Shown one piece after another: positions 1-6,855 of a stretch of 64,000 bases of DNA. Both the position numbers and the translations under genes were made by a program. The DNA comes from Mesorhizobium sp. B2-1-1. Lineage in GTDB: Bacteria > Pseudomonadota > Alphaproteobacteria > Rhizobiales > Rhizobiaceae. Each line of letters begins with the position of its first letter. The stretch's first letter is position 1. The DNA is taken from assembly GCF_006442975.2 (NCBI RefSeq), contig NZ_CP083954.1, positions 4,719,501-4,783,500 on the forward strand, given 5' to 3'. A model generated the notes under the pieces. That model did not search any database, was not told the origin of the DNA, and saw only the letters and a program-made list of their open reading frames with translations.

Positions 1-327
1 CATCTCGACCACACGCTGCCGAAGGCGCCCGGCTTTCCCGCCGAGGCGGTGCTTCGAACGGACCGCAGAGGCGTGCGCTTCCCGCAAAACATCATCGCCG
101 ACCATCTGGAGCCCTTTTCAGAAGGACGCGCCAAGGAGCTACTGATCACGCCAAAGGGTGTGCGTATCGTCTGGCTGCTGGCCGAAGCCGAGCGGGCCCG
201 CTACGGTGTCTTCCGGCAAGCCGCTTTCGGTGACGCGCAAATCGACCCGGCGCTGATCTCGCGGCTGCTCGTATCCCTTTCGGGACTGCGCGACGCGATC
301 AACAGGAACGAACGGAAAGCGGCATGA
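1..327 (+). CDS. Hypothetical protein, 5' end outside the window
   Basis: The frame is open from base 1 to the stop at 327, so the true start lies before the window; an internal ATG at 49 is the first visible start but nothing supports it. About 108 residues are visible. The end is charged (...NRNERKAA) and I see no signal peptide, membrane segment or recognisable motif. The stop overlaps the start of the next gene by 4 bases (ATGA at 324-327), which implies translational coupling with the small membrane protein downstream. Function is unknown to me. Confidence 0.6.
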   Translation, partial: HLDHTLPKAPGFPAEAVLRTDRRGVRFPQNIIADHLEPFSEGRAKELLITPKGVRIVWLLAEAERARYGVFRQAAFGDAQIDPALISRLLVSLSGLRDAINRNERKAA

Positions 328-653
328 CCGGCGCAACCCCCTCGCCCGGACCTACCAGCCCATATATCGTCCTGGGCGCGGCAACCCTGCTGCCGGGCAG
401 CGGCCACGTCATGCTGGGCGTTCCGACGCGCGGCCTGCAGTTTCTTTTCTTCATGGTCATCCTGGCCTGGGTGACGGCGAAGATCGCCCCGCCCGACGCC
501 AGCTTTGTCGGCCGCCACGCCGGCGGCTTCCTGATCTATGCGCTGTCGATCCTCGACGCCTACAAGATGGCTCGTATCCGGACCGCCAAATGGGCCCATT
601 CCATGCGCCGACAAGGCGATGGGCCGCCGGATGGGACAAAACACAACGCGTAA
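324..653 (+). CDS. Small membrane protein with a TM2-like hairpin
   Basis: A 109-residue protein with two hydrophobic stretches, about residues 13-30 and 36-50. The first carries the glycine/proline pattern LLPGSGHVMLG, followed by a charged turn (TRG). This resembles the PGxGxxYxG hairpin of TM2-type small membrane proteins, but the similarity is loose. The basic C-terminus (KMARIRTAKWAHSMRR) would sit in the cytoplasm. It starts inside the stop of the preceding partial gene, so the two probably form one operon. No function can be assigned. Confidence 0.6.
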   Translation: MTGATPSPGPTSPYIVLGAATLLPGSGHVMLGVPTRGLQFLFFMVILAWVTAKIAPPDASFVGRHAGGFLIYALSILDAYKMARIRTAKWAHSMRRQGDGPPDGTKHNA

Positions 654-739
654 CGAGAGGAATATTTTTTTCATACCAATTGAATTCCCCGAACTCATTC
701 GATACATCATTTTTAGCGACAAAGGGTCTGGAGGCTGGC

Positions 740-1636
740 ATGTGCGGAATCGTTGGACTTTTCCTCAAGGACAAAGCGCTGGAGCCGCAGCTCGGTGCGA
801 TGTTGTCGCAGATGCTGGTATCGCTCAGCGATCGCGGACCCGACAGCGCCGGCATCGCGATCTATGGCGCGCCGTCCCGCAACGAGGCCAAGATCACCAT
901 CCAGTCGCCGAGGCCGGAGCGTGATTTCCGTGGACTGGACGCCGAACTCACCAAGGCGCTCGGCGTGCCGGTGAGCGTCATGGTAAAATCGACGCATGCC
1001 GTCATCAGGACCACGCCCGAAAAGGTCGATGCCGCGCGTGAGACCATCCAGTCGCTCAGGCCCGACATCCGCATCATGGGTGCCGGCGAAGCCGTGGAAA
1101 TATACAAGGAAGTCGGCTTGCCCGAGGCTGTGGTCGACCGCTTCGACATCCGTGGGATGACCGGAACGCATGGCATCGGGCACACCCGCATGGCGACGGA
1201 ATCGGCGGTGACGACGATGGGCGCGCATCCGTTCTCGACCGGCGCCGACCAGTGCCTGGTGCACAATGGCTCGCTGTCCAACCACAACAACGTTCGCCGC
1301 GAACTGGTCCGCGAAGGCATGACATTCGAGACCGAGAACGACACCGAAGTGGCGGCCGCCTATCTCTCCTCCCAGATGGCGCATGGCAAGAACCTCGGCG
1401 AGGCACTGGAGGGCACCCTCTCAGATCTCGACGGTTTCTTCACCTTCGTCGTCGGCACCAAGAACGGCTTCGGCGTGGTGCGCGACCCGATCGCCTGCAA
1501 GCCCGCCGTGATGGCCGAAACGGACCAGTATGTCGCCTTCGGCTCGGAATATCGCGCGCTGACCAAACTGCCCGGCATAGACAATGCGAGAGTCTGGGAA
1601 CCGGAACCCGCAACCGTCTATTTCTGGGAGCATTGA
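740..1636 (+). CDS. mgsA: N-methylglutamate synthase subunit A, class II glutamine amidotransferase (GlxB-like)
   Basis: A 298-residue Ntn-type glutaminase domain. The ATG at 740 is chosen because it places cysteine at position 2 (MCGIVGLF), which becomes the N-terminal nucleophile after methionine removal, and because GGAGG lies just upstream; the frame stays open further 5' without support. Later motifs typical of the family are GIGHTRMATES and the NGSLSNHNN loop. The whole protein matches only the amidotransferase domain of glutamate synthase, as in the three-subunit N-methylglutamate synthase MgsABC (GlxBCD in rhizobia). It should release ammonia for, or act as an assembly partner in, converting gamma-glutamylmethylamide or methylamine to N-methylglutamate. 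It is the first gene of the mgs-gmaS-mgd operon. Confidence 0.9.
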   Translation: MCGIVGLFLKDKALEPQLGAMLSQMLVSLSDRGPDSAGIAIYGAPSRNEAKITIQSPRPERDFRGLDAELTKALGVPVSVMVKSTHAVIRTTPEKVDAARETIQSLRPDIRIMGAGEAVEIYKEVGLPEAVVDRFDIRGMTGTHGIGHTRMATESAVTTMGAHPFSTGADQCLVHNGSLSNHNNVRRELVREGMTFETENDTEVAAAYLSSQMAHGKNLGEALEGTLSDLDGFFTFVVGTKNGFGVVRDPIACKPAVMAETDQYVAFGSEYRALTKLPGIDNARVWEPEPATVYFWEH

Positions 1637-1640
1637 GTTC

Positions 1641-2372
1641 ATGCCGGCAACAAAACTTTCAACCGCGGCGGCGAGCGACCATGCCTCCCGGGTGTTCGAC
1701 CTGGACCAGATGTCGCTGCGCGAGCTCAACCAGGCACTGCACAATCTGATGCCAGGCTCGAACGAGACCGCCTGGGAAGTGTTGAACCCGAAGGGCAGCC
1801 ATTCGGTCGCCGTCGGCGTCGACCAGCCGGTCAGCATCGATGTGCGCGGCAGCGTCGGCTATTACTGTGGCGGCATGAATTCCGGCAGTGCCATCACCGT
1901 GCATGGTTCGGCGGGACCCGGCGTCGGCGAAAACATGATGTCGGGGTCGATAACAGTCAAAGGCGACGCCAGCCAGTATGCCGGCGCCACCGGCAAGGGC
2001 GGGCTGCTCGTCATCGAGGGCAATGCGTCCTCGCGGTGCGGCATTTCGATGAAAGGCATCGACATCGTCGTGCACGGCAATATCGGCCATATGTCGGCCT
2101 TCATGGCACAGTCCGGCAATCTGGTGGTGCTGGGCGATGCCGGCGACGCGCTCGGCGATTCCATCTACGAGGCACGGCTATTCGTGCGCGGCAAGGTCGA
2201 CAGTTTGGGCGCCGACTGCATCGCCAAGGAAATGCGGCCCGAACACCTCGAACTCCTGCAAGGCCTGCTCGATCGCGCCGGCGTCACCGGCGTCAAGCCG
2301 TCGGAGTTCAAGCGCTACGGCTCGGCGCGCACGCTCTACAATTTCAATATCGACAACGCCGACGCGTATTGA
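1641..2372 (+). CDS. mgsB: N-methylglutamate synthase subunit B, GXGXG domain (GlxC-like)
   Basis: A 243-residue protein made of the right-handed beta-helix (GXGXG) domain found at the C-terminus of glutamate synthase large subunits. The repeated glycine turns are clear from about residue 60 to 200 (for example GSAGPGVGENMMSG and GNIGHMSAFMAQSG). The ATG at 1641 follows the mgsA stop by 4 bases and has GGGAG upstream, so an in-frame ATG at 1584 is not needed. The domain is structural and holds the amidotransferase and FMN-domain subunits together. Its position between mgsA and mgsC is the standard order of the N-methylglutamate pathway. Confidence 0.9.
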   Translation: MPATKLSTAAASDHASRVFDLDQMSLRELNQALHNLMPGSNETAWEVLNPKGSHSVAVGVDQPVSIDVRGSVGYYCGGMNSGSAITVHGSAGPGVGENMMSGSITVKGDASQYAGATGKGGLLVIEGNASSRCGISMKGIDIVVHGNIGHMSAFMAQSGNLVVLGDAGDALGDSIYEARLFVRGKVDSLGADCIAKEMRPEHLELLQGLLDRAGVTGVKPSEFKRYGSARTLYNFNIDNADAY

Positions 2373-2378
2373 GGCAGC

Positions 2379-3707
2379 ATGACCTATCGCAACCCGCCGA
2401 CGACGCCGCGCAAATCCGCGACTTTCGACGACTACACGCTTTCCGAGATCCGCCGCGCCGCGGCCACCGGCATCTATGACATCCGGGGCGCCGGCGCCAA
2501 GCGCAAGCTGCCGCATTTCGACGACCTTCTGTTCCTGGGCGCATCGATCTCGCGCTATCCGCTCGAAGGCTATCGCGAGCGCTGCGACACATCAGTCGTG
2601 TTGGGCTCACGCCATGCCAAGAAGCCGATCGAGCTGAAAATCCCGATCACCGTTGCTGGCATGAGCTTCGGCTCGCTGTCGGGCCCGGCCAAGGAAGCGC
2701 TCGGGCGCGGCGCGACGCTGTCGGGCACCTCGACCACGACCGGCGACGGCGGCATGACCGAGGAAGAGCGCGGCCATTCCAAGCAGCTCGTCTATCAATA
2801 TCTGCCGTCGCGCTATGGCATGAATCTGCGCGACCTGCGCCGCGCCGATGCCATCGAGGTCGTCGTCGGCCAGGGCGCCAAGCCCGGCGGCGGCGGCATG
2901 CTGCTCGGCCAGAAGATCTCCGATCGCGTCGCCGAGATGCGCACGCTGCCCAAGGGCATCGACCAGCGCTCGGCCTCGCGCCATCCCGACTGGACCGGGC
3001 CGGACGATCTCGAGATCAAGATTCTCGAACTGCGCGAAATCACCGACTGGGAAAAGCCGATTTACGTCAAGGTCGGCGGCGCCCGCCCCTATTACGACAC
3101 AGCGCTTGCGGTGAAGGCCGGCGCCGACGTCGTCGTCGTCGACGGCATGCAGGGCGGCACGGCGGCGACGCAGGAAGTGTTCATCGAGAATGTCGGCCAG
3201 CCGACGCTCGCTTGCATCAGGCCGGCGGTGCAGGCGCTGCAGGATCTCGGCATGCATCGCAAGGTGCAGCTGATCGTCTCGGGCGGCATCCGCAACGGCG
3301 CCGATGTCGCCAAGGCGCTGGCGCTCGGCGTCGACGCGGTCTCCATCGGCACGGCTGCCCTTGTCGCGCTCGGCGACAACGATCCCCGCTGGGAGGCGGA
3401 GTACAACGAGCTCGGCACCACATCAGGCGCCTATGACGATTGGCACGAGGGCCGCGACCCGGCCGGCATCACCACGCAGGATCCCGAACTGATGAAGCGG
3501 GTCGATCCGGTGGCCGCCGGCCGCCGGCTGGCGAACTATCTCAAGGTGATGACGCTGGAGGCGCAGACCATCGCCCGCGCTTGCGGCAAGAACAGCCTGC
3601 ACAATCTCGAACCCGAGGATCTCGTCGCGCTCACGATCGAGGCCGCCGCGATGGCCGGCGTGCCGCTGGCCGGCACCAACTGGATACCGGGGAAGAACGG
3701 CTTCTGA
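2379..3707 (+). CDS. mgsC: N-methylglutamate synthase subunit C, FMN-binding catalytic subunit (GlxD-like)
   Basis: A 442-residue protein corresponding to the FMN-binding TIM barrel of glutamate synthase. Visible hallmarks are the AGMSFGSLSGPAKEAL segment around residue 90, the glycine-rich GQGAKPGGGGMLLG loop around 170, and the phosphate-binding end of the barrel (VSGGIRNGADVAKALALG, about 305-322). In the N-methylglutamate pathway this subunit transfers the methylamine-derived group to 2-oxoglutarate to give N-methylglutamate. It starts 6 bases after the mgsB stop. The separate-subunit layout distinguishes it from biosynthetic GltB, where these domains are fused. Confidence 0.9.
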   Translation: MTYRNPPTTPRKSATFDDYTLSEIRRAAATGIYDIRGAGAKRKLPHFDDLLFLGASISRYPLEGYRERCDTSVVLGSRHAKKPIELKIPITVAGMSFGSLSGPAKEALGRGATLSGTSTTTGDGGMTEEERGHSKQLVYQYLPSRYGMNLRDLRRADAIEVVVGQGAKPGGGGMLLGQKISDRVAEMRTLPKGIDQRSASRHPDWTGPDDLEIKILELREITDWEKPIYVKVGGARPYYDTALAVKAGADVVVVDGMQGGTAATQEVFIENVGQPTLACIRPAVQALQDLGMHRKVQLIVSGGIRNGADVAKALALGVDAVSIGTAALVALGDNDPRWEAEYNELGTTSGAYDDWHEGRDPAGITTQDPELMKRVDPVAAGRRLANYLKVMTLEAQTIARACGKNSLHNLEPEDLVALTIEAAAMAGVPLAGTNWIPGKNGF

Positions 3708-3770
3708 TCAACAAAGGGCCGAAGGCCATATGCTCTAGGGCCAACAATCGACAAAAAATGGGGAACTTCC

Positions 3771-5078
3771 GTGACAGTTGATCTTGCAGAGTTCGCAAGG
3801 GCGAAAAACGTCAAATATTTCATGATCTCCTACACCGACCTGTTCAGCGGGCAACGCGCCAAGCTGGTGCCGGCGCAGGCGATATCAGATATGCAGAAGG
3901 ATGGCGCCGGCTTCGCCGGTTTCGCTACCTCGCTCGACCTCACGCCGGCACATCCCGACATGCTGGCGGTGCCGGATCCGAATTCGGTTATCCAGCTGCC
4001 CTGGAAGCCTGACGTCGCCTGGGTCGCCGCCAACTGCATCATGGACGACAAGGAGGTCGACCAGGCACCGCGCAACACGCTTAAGCGACTGATCGCGGAA
4101 GCCGCTAACGACGGCATGCATGTCAAGACCGGCGTCGAGGCGGAATTCTTCCTGATCTCGCCCGACGGCAAAACGATCTCCGACGAATATGATACGGCGG
4201 CGAAACCATGCTACGACCAGCAAGCGTTGATGCGCCGCTACGACGTCATCGCCGAGATCTGCGACCACATGCTGGCGCTCGGCTGGGGCGCCTACCAGAA
4301 CGACCACGAGGATGCCAACGGCCAGTTCGAGATGAACTGGGCCTTCGACGATGCGCTGGCGACCGCCGATAAGCATTCTTTCTTCAAGTTCATGGTCAAG
4401 TCGATCGCAGAGAAACACGGCCTGCGCGCCACCTTCATGCCCAAGCCCTTCCAGGGACTGACCGGCAATGGCTGCCATGCGCACATCTCGGTGTGGGACA
4501 AAACAGGCAAGACCAATGTCTTTGCCGACAATTCGATGGAGCTCGGCCTGTCGGCCAAGGGCAAGAACTTTCTTGGCGGCATCATGAAACATGCCTCGGC
4601 TCTCGCCGCCATCACCAACCCGACCGTCAACTCCTACAAGCGCATCAACGCCCCGCGCACCATTTCAGGCGCCACCTGGGCGCCGAACACGGTGACCTGG
4701 ACCGGCAACAACCGCACCCACATGGTGCGCGTGCCCGGCCCCGGCCGCTTCGAGCTGCGGCTGCCTGATGGCGCGGCCAACCCTTATCTGCTGCAAGCCG
4801 TCATCATCGCCGCCGGCCTCGACGGCATCCGCTCCAAGGCCGATCCCGGCAGGCGCTACGACATCGACATGTACCAGCACGGTCACACGGTGGAGGGCGC
4901 GCCGAAATTGCCGCTCAACCTGCTCGACGCGTTGCGCGAATTCGACAATGACAAATCGCTCAAGACGGCGCTGGGTGAGGAATTCTCGTCGGCTTATCTA
5001 AAGCTGAAGCACCAGGAATGGAATTCCTATGCTTCGCACTTCACGCAATGGGAGCGCGACCACACGCTGGATATCTGA
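3771..5078 (+). CDS. gmaS: Gamma-glutamylmethylamide synthetase (GlnT / type III glutamine synthetase-like)
   Basis: A 435-residue glutamine synthetase family protein. Start is GTG at 3771, preceded by GGGAA. Motifs include the metal-binding GVEAEFFL near residue 120, NGCHAHISVWD near 231, and the ATP and glutamate site NRTHMVRVPGPGRFELRLPDG near 315. In the pathway it condenses glutamate and methylamine with ATP to gamma-glutamylmethylamide, the substrate for MgsABC. The position between mgsC and mgdA separates it from ordinary ammonia-assimilating glutamine synthetases. The 63-base gap upstream is the largest between mgsA and mgdA. Older rhizobial annotations would call it glnT. Confidence 0.88.
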   Translation: MTVDLAEFARAKNVKYFMISYTDLFSGQRAKLVPAQAISDMQKDGAGFAGFATSLDLTPAHPDMLAVPDPNSVIQLPWKPDVAWVAANCIMDDKEVDQAPRNTLKRLIAEAANDGMHVKTGVEAEFFLISPDGKTISDEYDTAAKPCYDQQALMRRYDVIAEICDHMLALGWGAYQNDHEDANGQFEMNWAFDDALATADKHSFFKFMVKSIAEKHGLRATFMPKPFQGLTGNGCHAHISVWDKTGKTNVFADNSMELGLSAKGKNFLGGIMKHASALAAITNPTVNSYKRINAPRTISGATWAPNTVTWTGNNRTHMVRVPGPGRFELRLPDGAANPYLLQAVIIAAGLDGIRSKADPGRRYDIDMYQHGHTVEGAPKLPLNLLDALREFDNDKSLKTALGEEFSSAYLKLKHQEWNSYASHFTQWERDHTLDI

Positions 5079-5113
5079 CCGGCGCAGCGTGCGAGCGACC
5101 TCGGAATGAACGT

Positions 5114-6367
5114 ATGAAATATTCGATCTTCTCGCTCGCCCGCGCCGCCTTCTCCGGCCACAAGAACTGGCAGCGCACCTGGCGCGACGCCAGCCCGAAG
5201 GACCGCTACGACGTGGTGATCATCGGCGGCGGCGGGCATGGTCTGGCCACCGCCTGGTTCCTCGCCAGCGAGTACGGCATCAGGAATGTGGCCGTGCTGG
5301 AAAAGGGCTGGATCGGCTCCGGCAATGCCGGCCGTAACACCACCATCATCCGTTCCAATTACGGCCTGCCCGGCAACACCGGCTTCTACGAATTATCGAT
5401 GAAGCTGTGGGAGCGGATGGAGCAGGACCTCAACTACAACACGATGGTCAGCCAGCGCGGCGTCATAAACCTCTATCACTCCGACGCGCAGCGCGACGCC
5501 TATGCGCGGCGCGGCAACACGATGCGCATCAACGGCATCGATGCCGAATTGCTCGACCTTGCCGCGGTCAAGAAGATGATGCCGTTCCTGAATTTCGACA
5601 ATGCGCGCTTTCCCGTGCAAGGTGGGCTCTTGCAGCGGCGCGGCGGCACGGCGCGGCACGACGCGGTGGTCTGGGGCTACGCCCATGCGGCGAGCGCGCT
5701 CGGCGTCGACATCATCCAGAATTGCGAAGTGACGGGCTTCGTGCGCGACGCCAACGGCAAGGTGACCGGCGTCGAGACCTCGCGCGGCAAGATCGGCGCC
5801 GGGAAAGTCGGCATGGCCGTCGCGGGCTCCTCCTCGCGCGTCGCCGCGATGGCGGGCCTGCGCCTCCCGATCGAAAGCCATGTGCTGCAGGCCTTCGTCT
5901 CCGAGGCGATCAAGCCGCTCATCCCCAATGTGATGACGTTCGGCGCCGGCCATTTCTACGTCAGCCAGTCGGACAAGGGCGGCCTGGTCTTCGGCGGCGA
6001 CATAGACGGCTACAATTCCTACGCCCAGCGCGGCAATTTGCCTGTGATGGAAGACGTCTGCGAAGGCGGCATGGCGCTGATGCCGATGATCGGCCGCGTG
6101 CGCCTGCTGCGCCAGTGGGGCGGCATCATGGACATGTCGATGGACGGCTCGCCGATCATCGACAAGACGCCGGTCGACGGGCTCTACCTCAATGCCGGCT
6201 GGTGCTATGGCGGCTTCAAGGCGACGCCGGGCTCAGGCCTCGTCTTTGCCCACCTGCTGGCCCGCGACCAATCCCACAAGGAGGCCGCCCGCTTTCGCCT
6301 CGACCGGTTCCGGTCTGGTGCGATGATAGACGAAAAGGGCCAGGGCGCCCAACCGAACCTGCACTGA
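5114..6367 (+). CDS. mgdA: N-methylglutamate dehydrogenase subunit A (sarcosine oxidase beta-like)
   Basis: A 417-residue FAD-dependent amine oxidoreductase. The dinucleotide fold VVIIGGGGHGLATAWFLA begins near residue 34, followed by the SGNAGRNTTIIRSNYG segment that is typical of SoxB and holds covalent FMN in sarcosine oxidase relatives. The C-terminal DGLYLNAGWCYGGFKATPG region closes the FAD site. The ATG at 5114 gives the usual N-terminus for the family. MgdABCD oxidises N-methylglutamate to glutamate and passes the methyl carbon to tetrahydrofolate as methylene-H4F. It is followed after 10 bases by mgdB. Confidence 0.9.
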   Translation: MKYSIFSLARAAFSGHKNWQRTWRDASPKDRYDVVIIGGGGHGLATAWFLASEYGIRNVAVLEKGWIGSGNAGRNTTIIRSNYGLPGNTGFYELSMKLWERMEQDLNYNTMVSQRGVINLYHSDAQRDAYARRGNTMRINGIDAELLDLAAVKKMMPFLNFDNARFPVQGGLLQRRGGTARHDAVVWGYAHAASALGVDIIQNCEVTGFVRDANGKVTGVETSRGKIGAGKVGMAVAGSSSRVAAMAGLRLPIESHVLQAFVSEAIKPLIPNVMTFGAGHFYVSQSDKGGLVFGGDIDGYNSYAQRGNLPVMEDVCEGGMALMPMIGRVRLLRQWGGIMDMSMDGSPIIDKTPVDGLYLNAGWCYGGFKATPGSGLVFAHLLARDQSHKEAARFRLDRFRSGAMIDEKGQGAQPNLH

Positions 6368-6377
6368 AGGCCCTGCC

Positions 6378-6653
6378 ATGCGCATCACCTGTCCCTTCTG
6401 CGGCGAACGCGACCTCGGCGAGTTCACCTATCTCGGCGACGCCAAGCCGATGCGTCCGGAGGCTGGCGCTTCGGAGGACGACGTCTTCGACTACGTTTAC
6501 CTGCGCGACAATGTCGCCGGCGTGATGGACGAGAATTGGTACCACGGTGGCGGCTGCCGAGCGTGGCTGAAGGTCACCCGCAACACGCTGACGCACGAAA
6601 TTTCGGCCGTGGAGCCGGCGGCGGGCGCCGGGGCGAGGCAGGTTGCGAAATGA
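6378..6653 (+). CDS. mgdB: N-methylglutamate dehydrogenase subunit B (sarcosine oxidase delta-like)
   Basis: A 91-residue small subunit. The CPFCGERD motif at residues 5-12 and the HGGGCRAW motif around 55-62 are the metal-binding cysteine and histidine pairs seen in the zinc-binding delta subunits of heterotetrameric sarcosine oxidase. The family role is structural, at the edge of the alpha/beta complex. It lies between the mgdA and mgdC coding regions, as in sox operons. A repeat element follows before the real start of mgdC. Confidence 0.88.
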   Translation: MRITCPFCGERDLGEFTYLGDAKPMRPEAGASEDDVFDYVYLRDNVAGVMDENWYHGGGCRAWLKVTRNTLTHEISAVEPAAGAGARQVAK

Positions 6654-6694
6654 ATTTTTCTGTCCAGCTCAGCGCCGCGGTGAAGGCCGGTACG

Positions 6695-6806
6695 TCTTTA
6701 CCTCCCCCTTGTGGGGAGGTCGGACCGCAGGTCCGGGTGGGGGTCGGCGCCGCCCCCCCACCCCGCTGCTTCGCAGCGACCCTCCCCACCAGGGGGAGGG
6801 TAAGAA
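6695..6806 (+). repeat. Mesorhizobium-type palindromic intergenic repeat between mgdB and mgdC
   Basis: About 110 bases dominated by C and G runs. The left end (CCTCCCCCTTGTGGGGAGG) is itself a hairpin and also pairs with the right end (CCCTCCCCACCAGGGGGAGGG); a smaller hairpin (GCTGCTTCGCAGC) lies in between. I recognise the wording from intergenic repeats that are very common in Mesorhizobium and related genomes, though I cannot count copies here. It lies inside an operon, upstream of the mgdC start, and contains no stop in the mgdC frame. Confidence 0.75.
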
Positions 6807-6855
6807 GCGGCAGGGCGATGAGGGGCAGCGCGACGCCAGTGCATGGGGCTGCATC

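Noticed and set aside
590-739. A 50-residue N-terminal extension of mgsA
   Set aside because: It would bury the catalytic cysteine that must be at position 2, and the ribosome site lies at 731-736.
6695-6806. A rho-independent terminator ending the operon after mgdB
   Set aside because: The hairpins lack a T-run and mgdC and mgdD are needed for the same enzyme, so the element is treated as a repeat.
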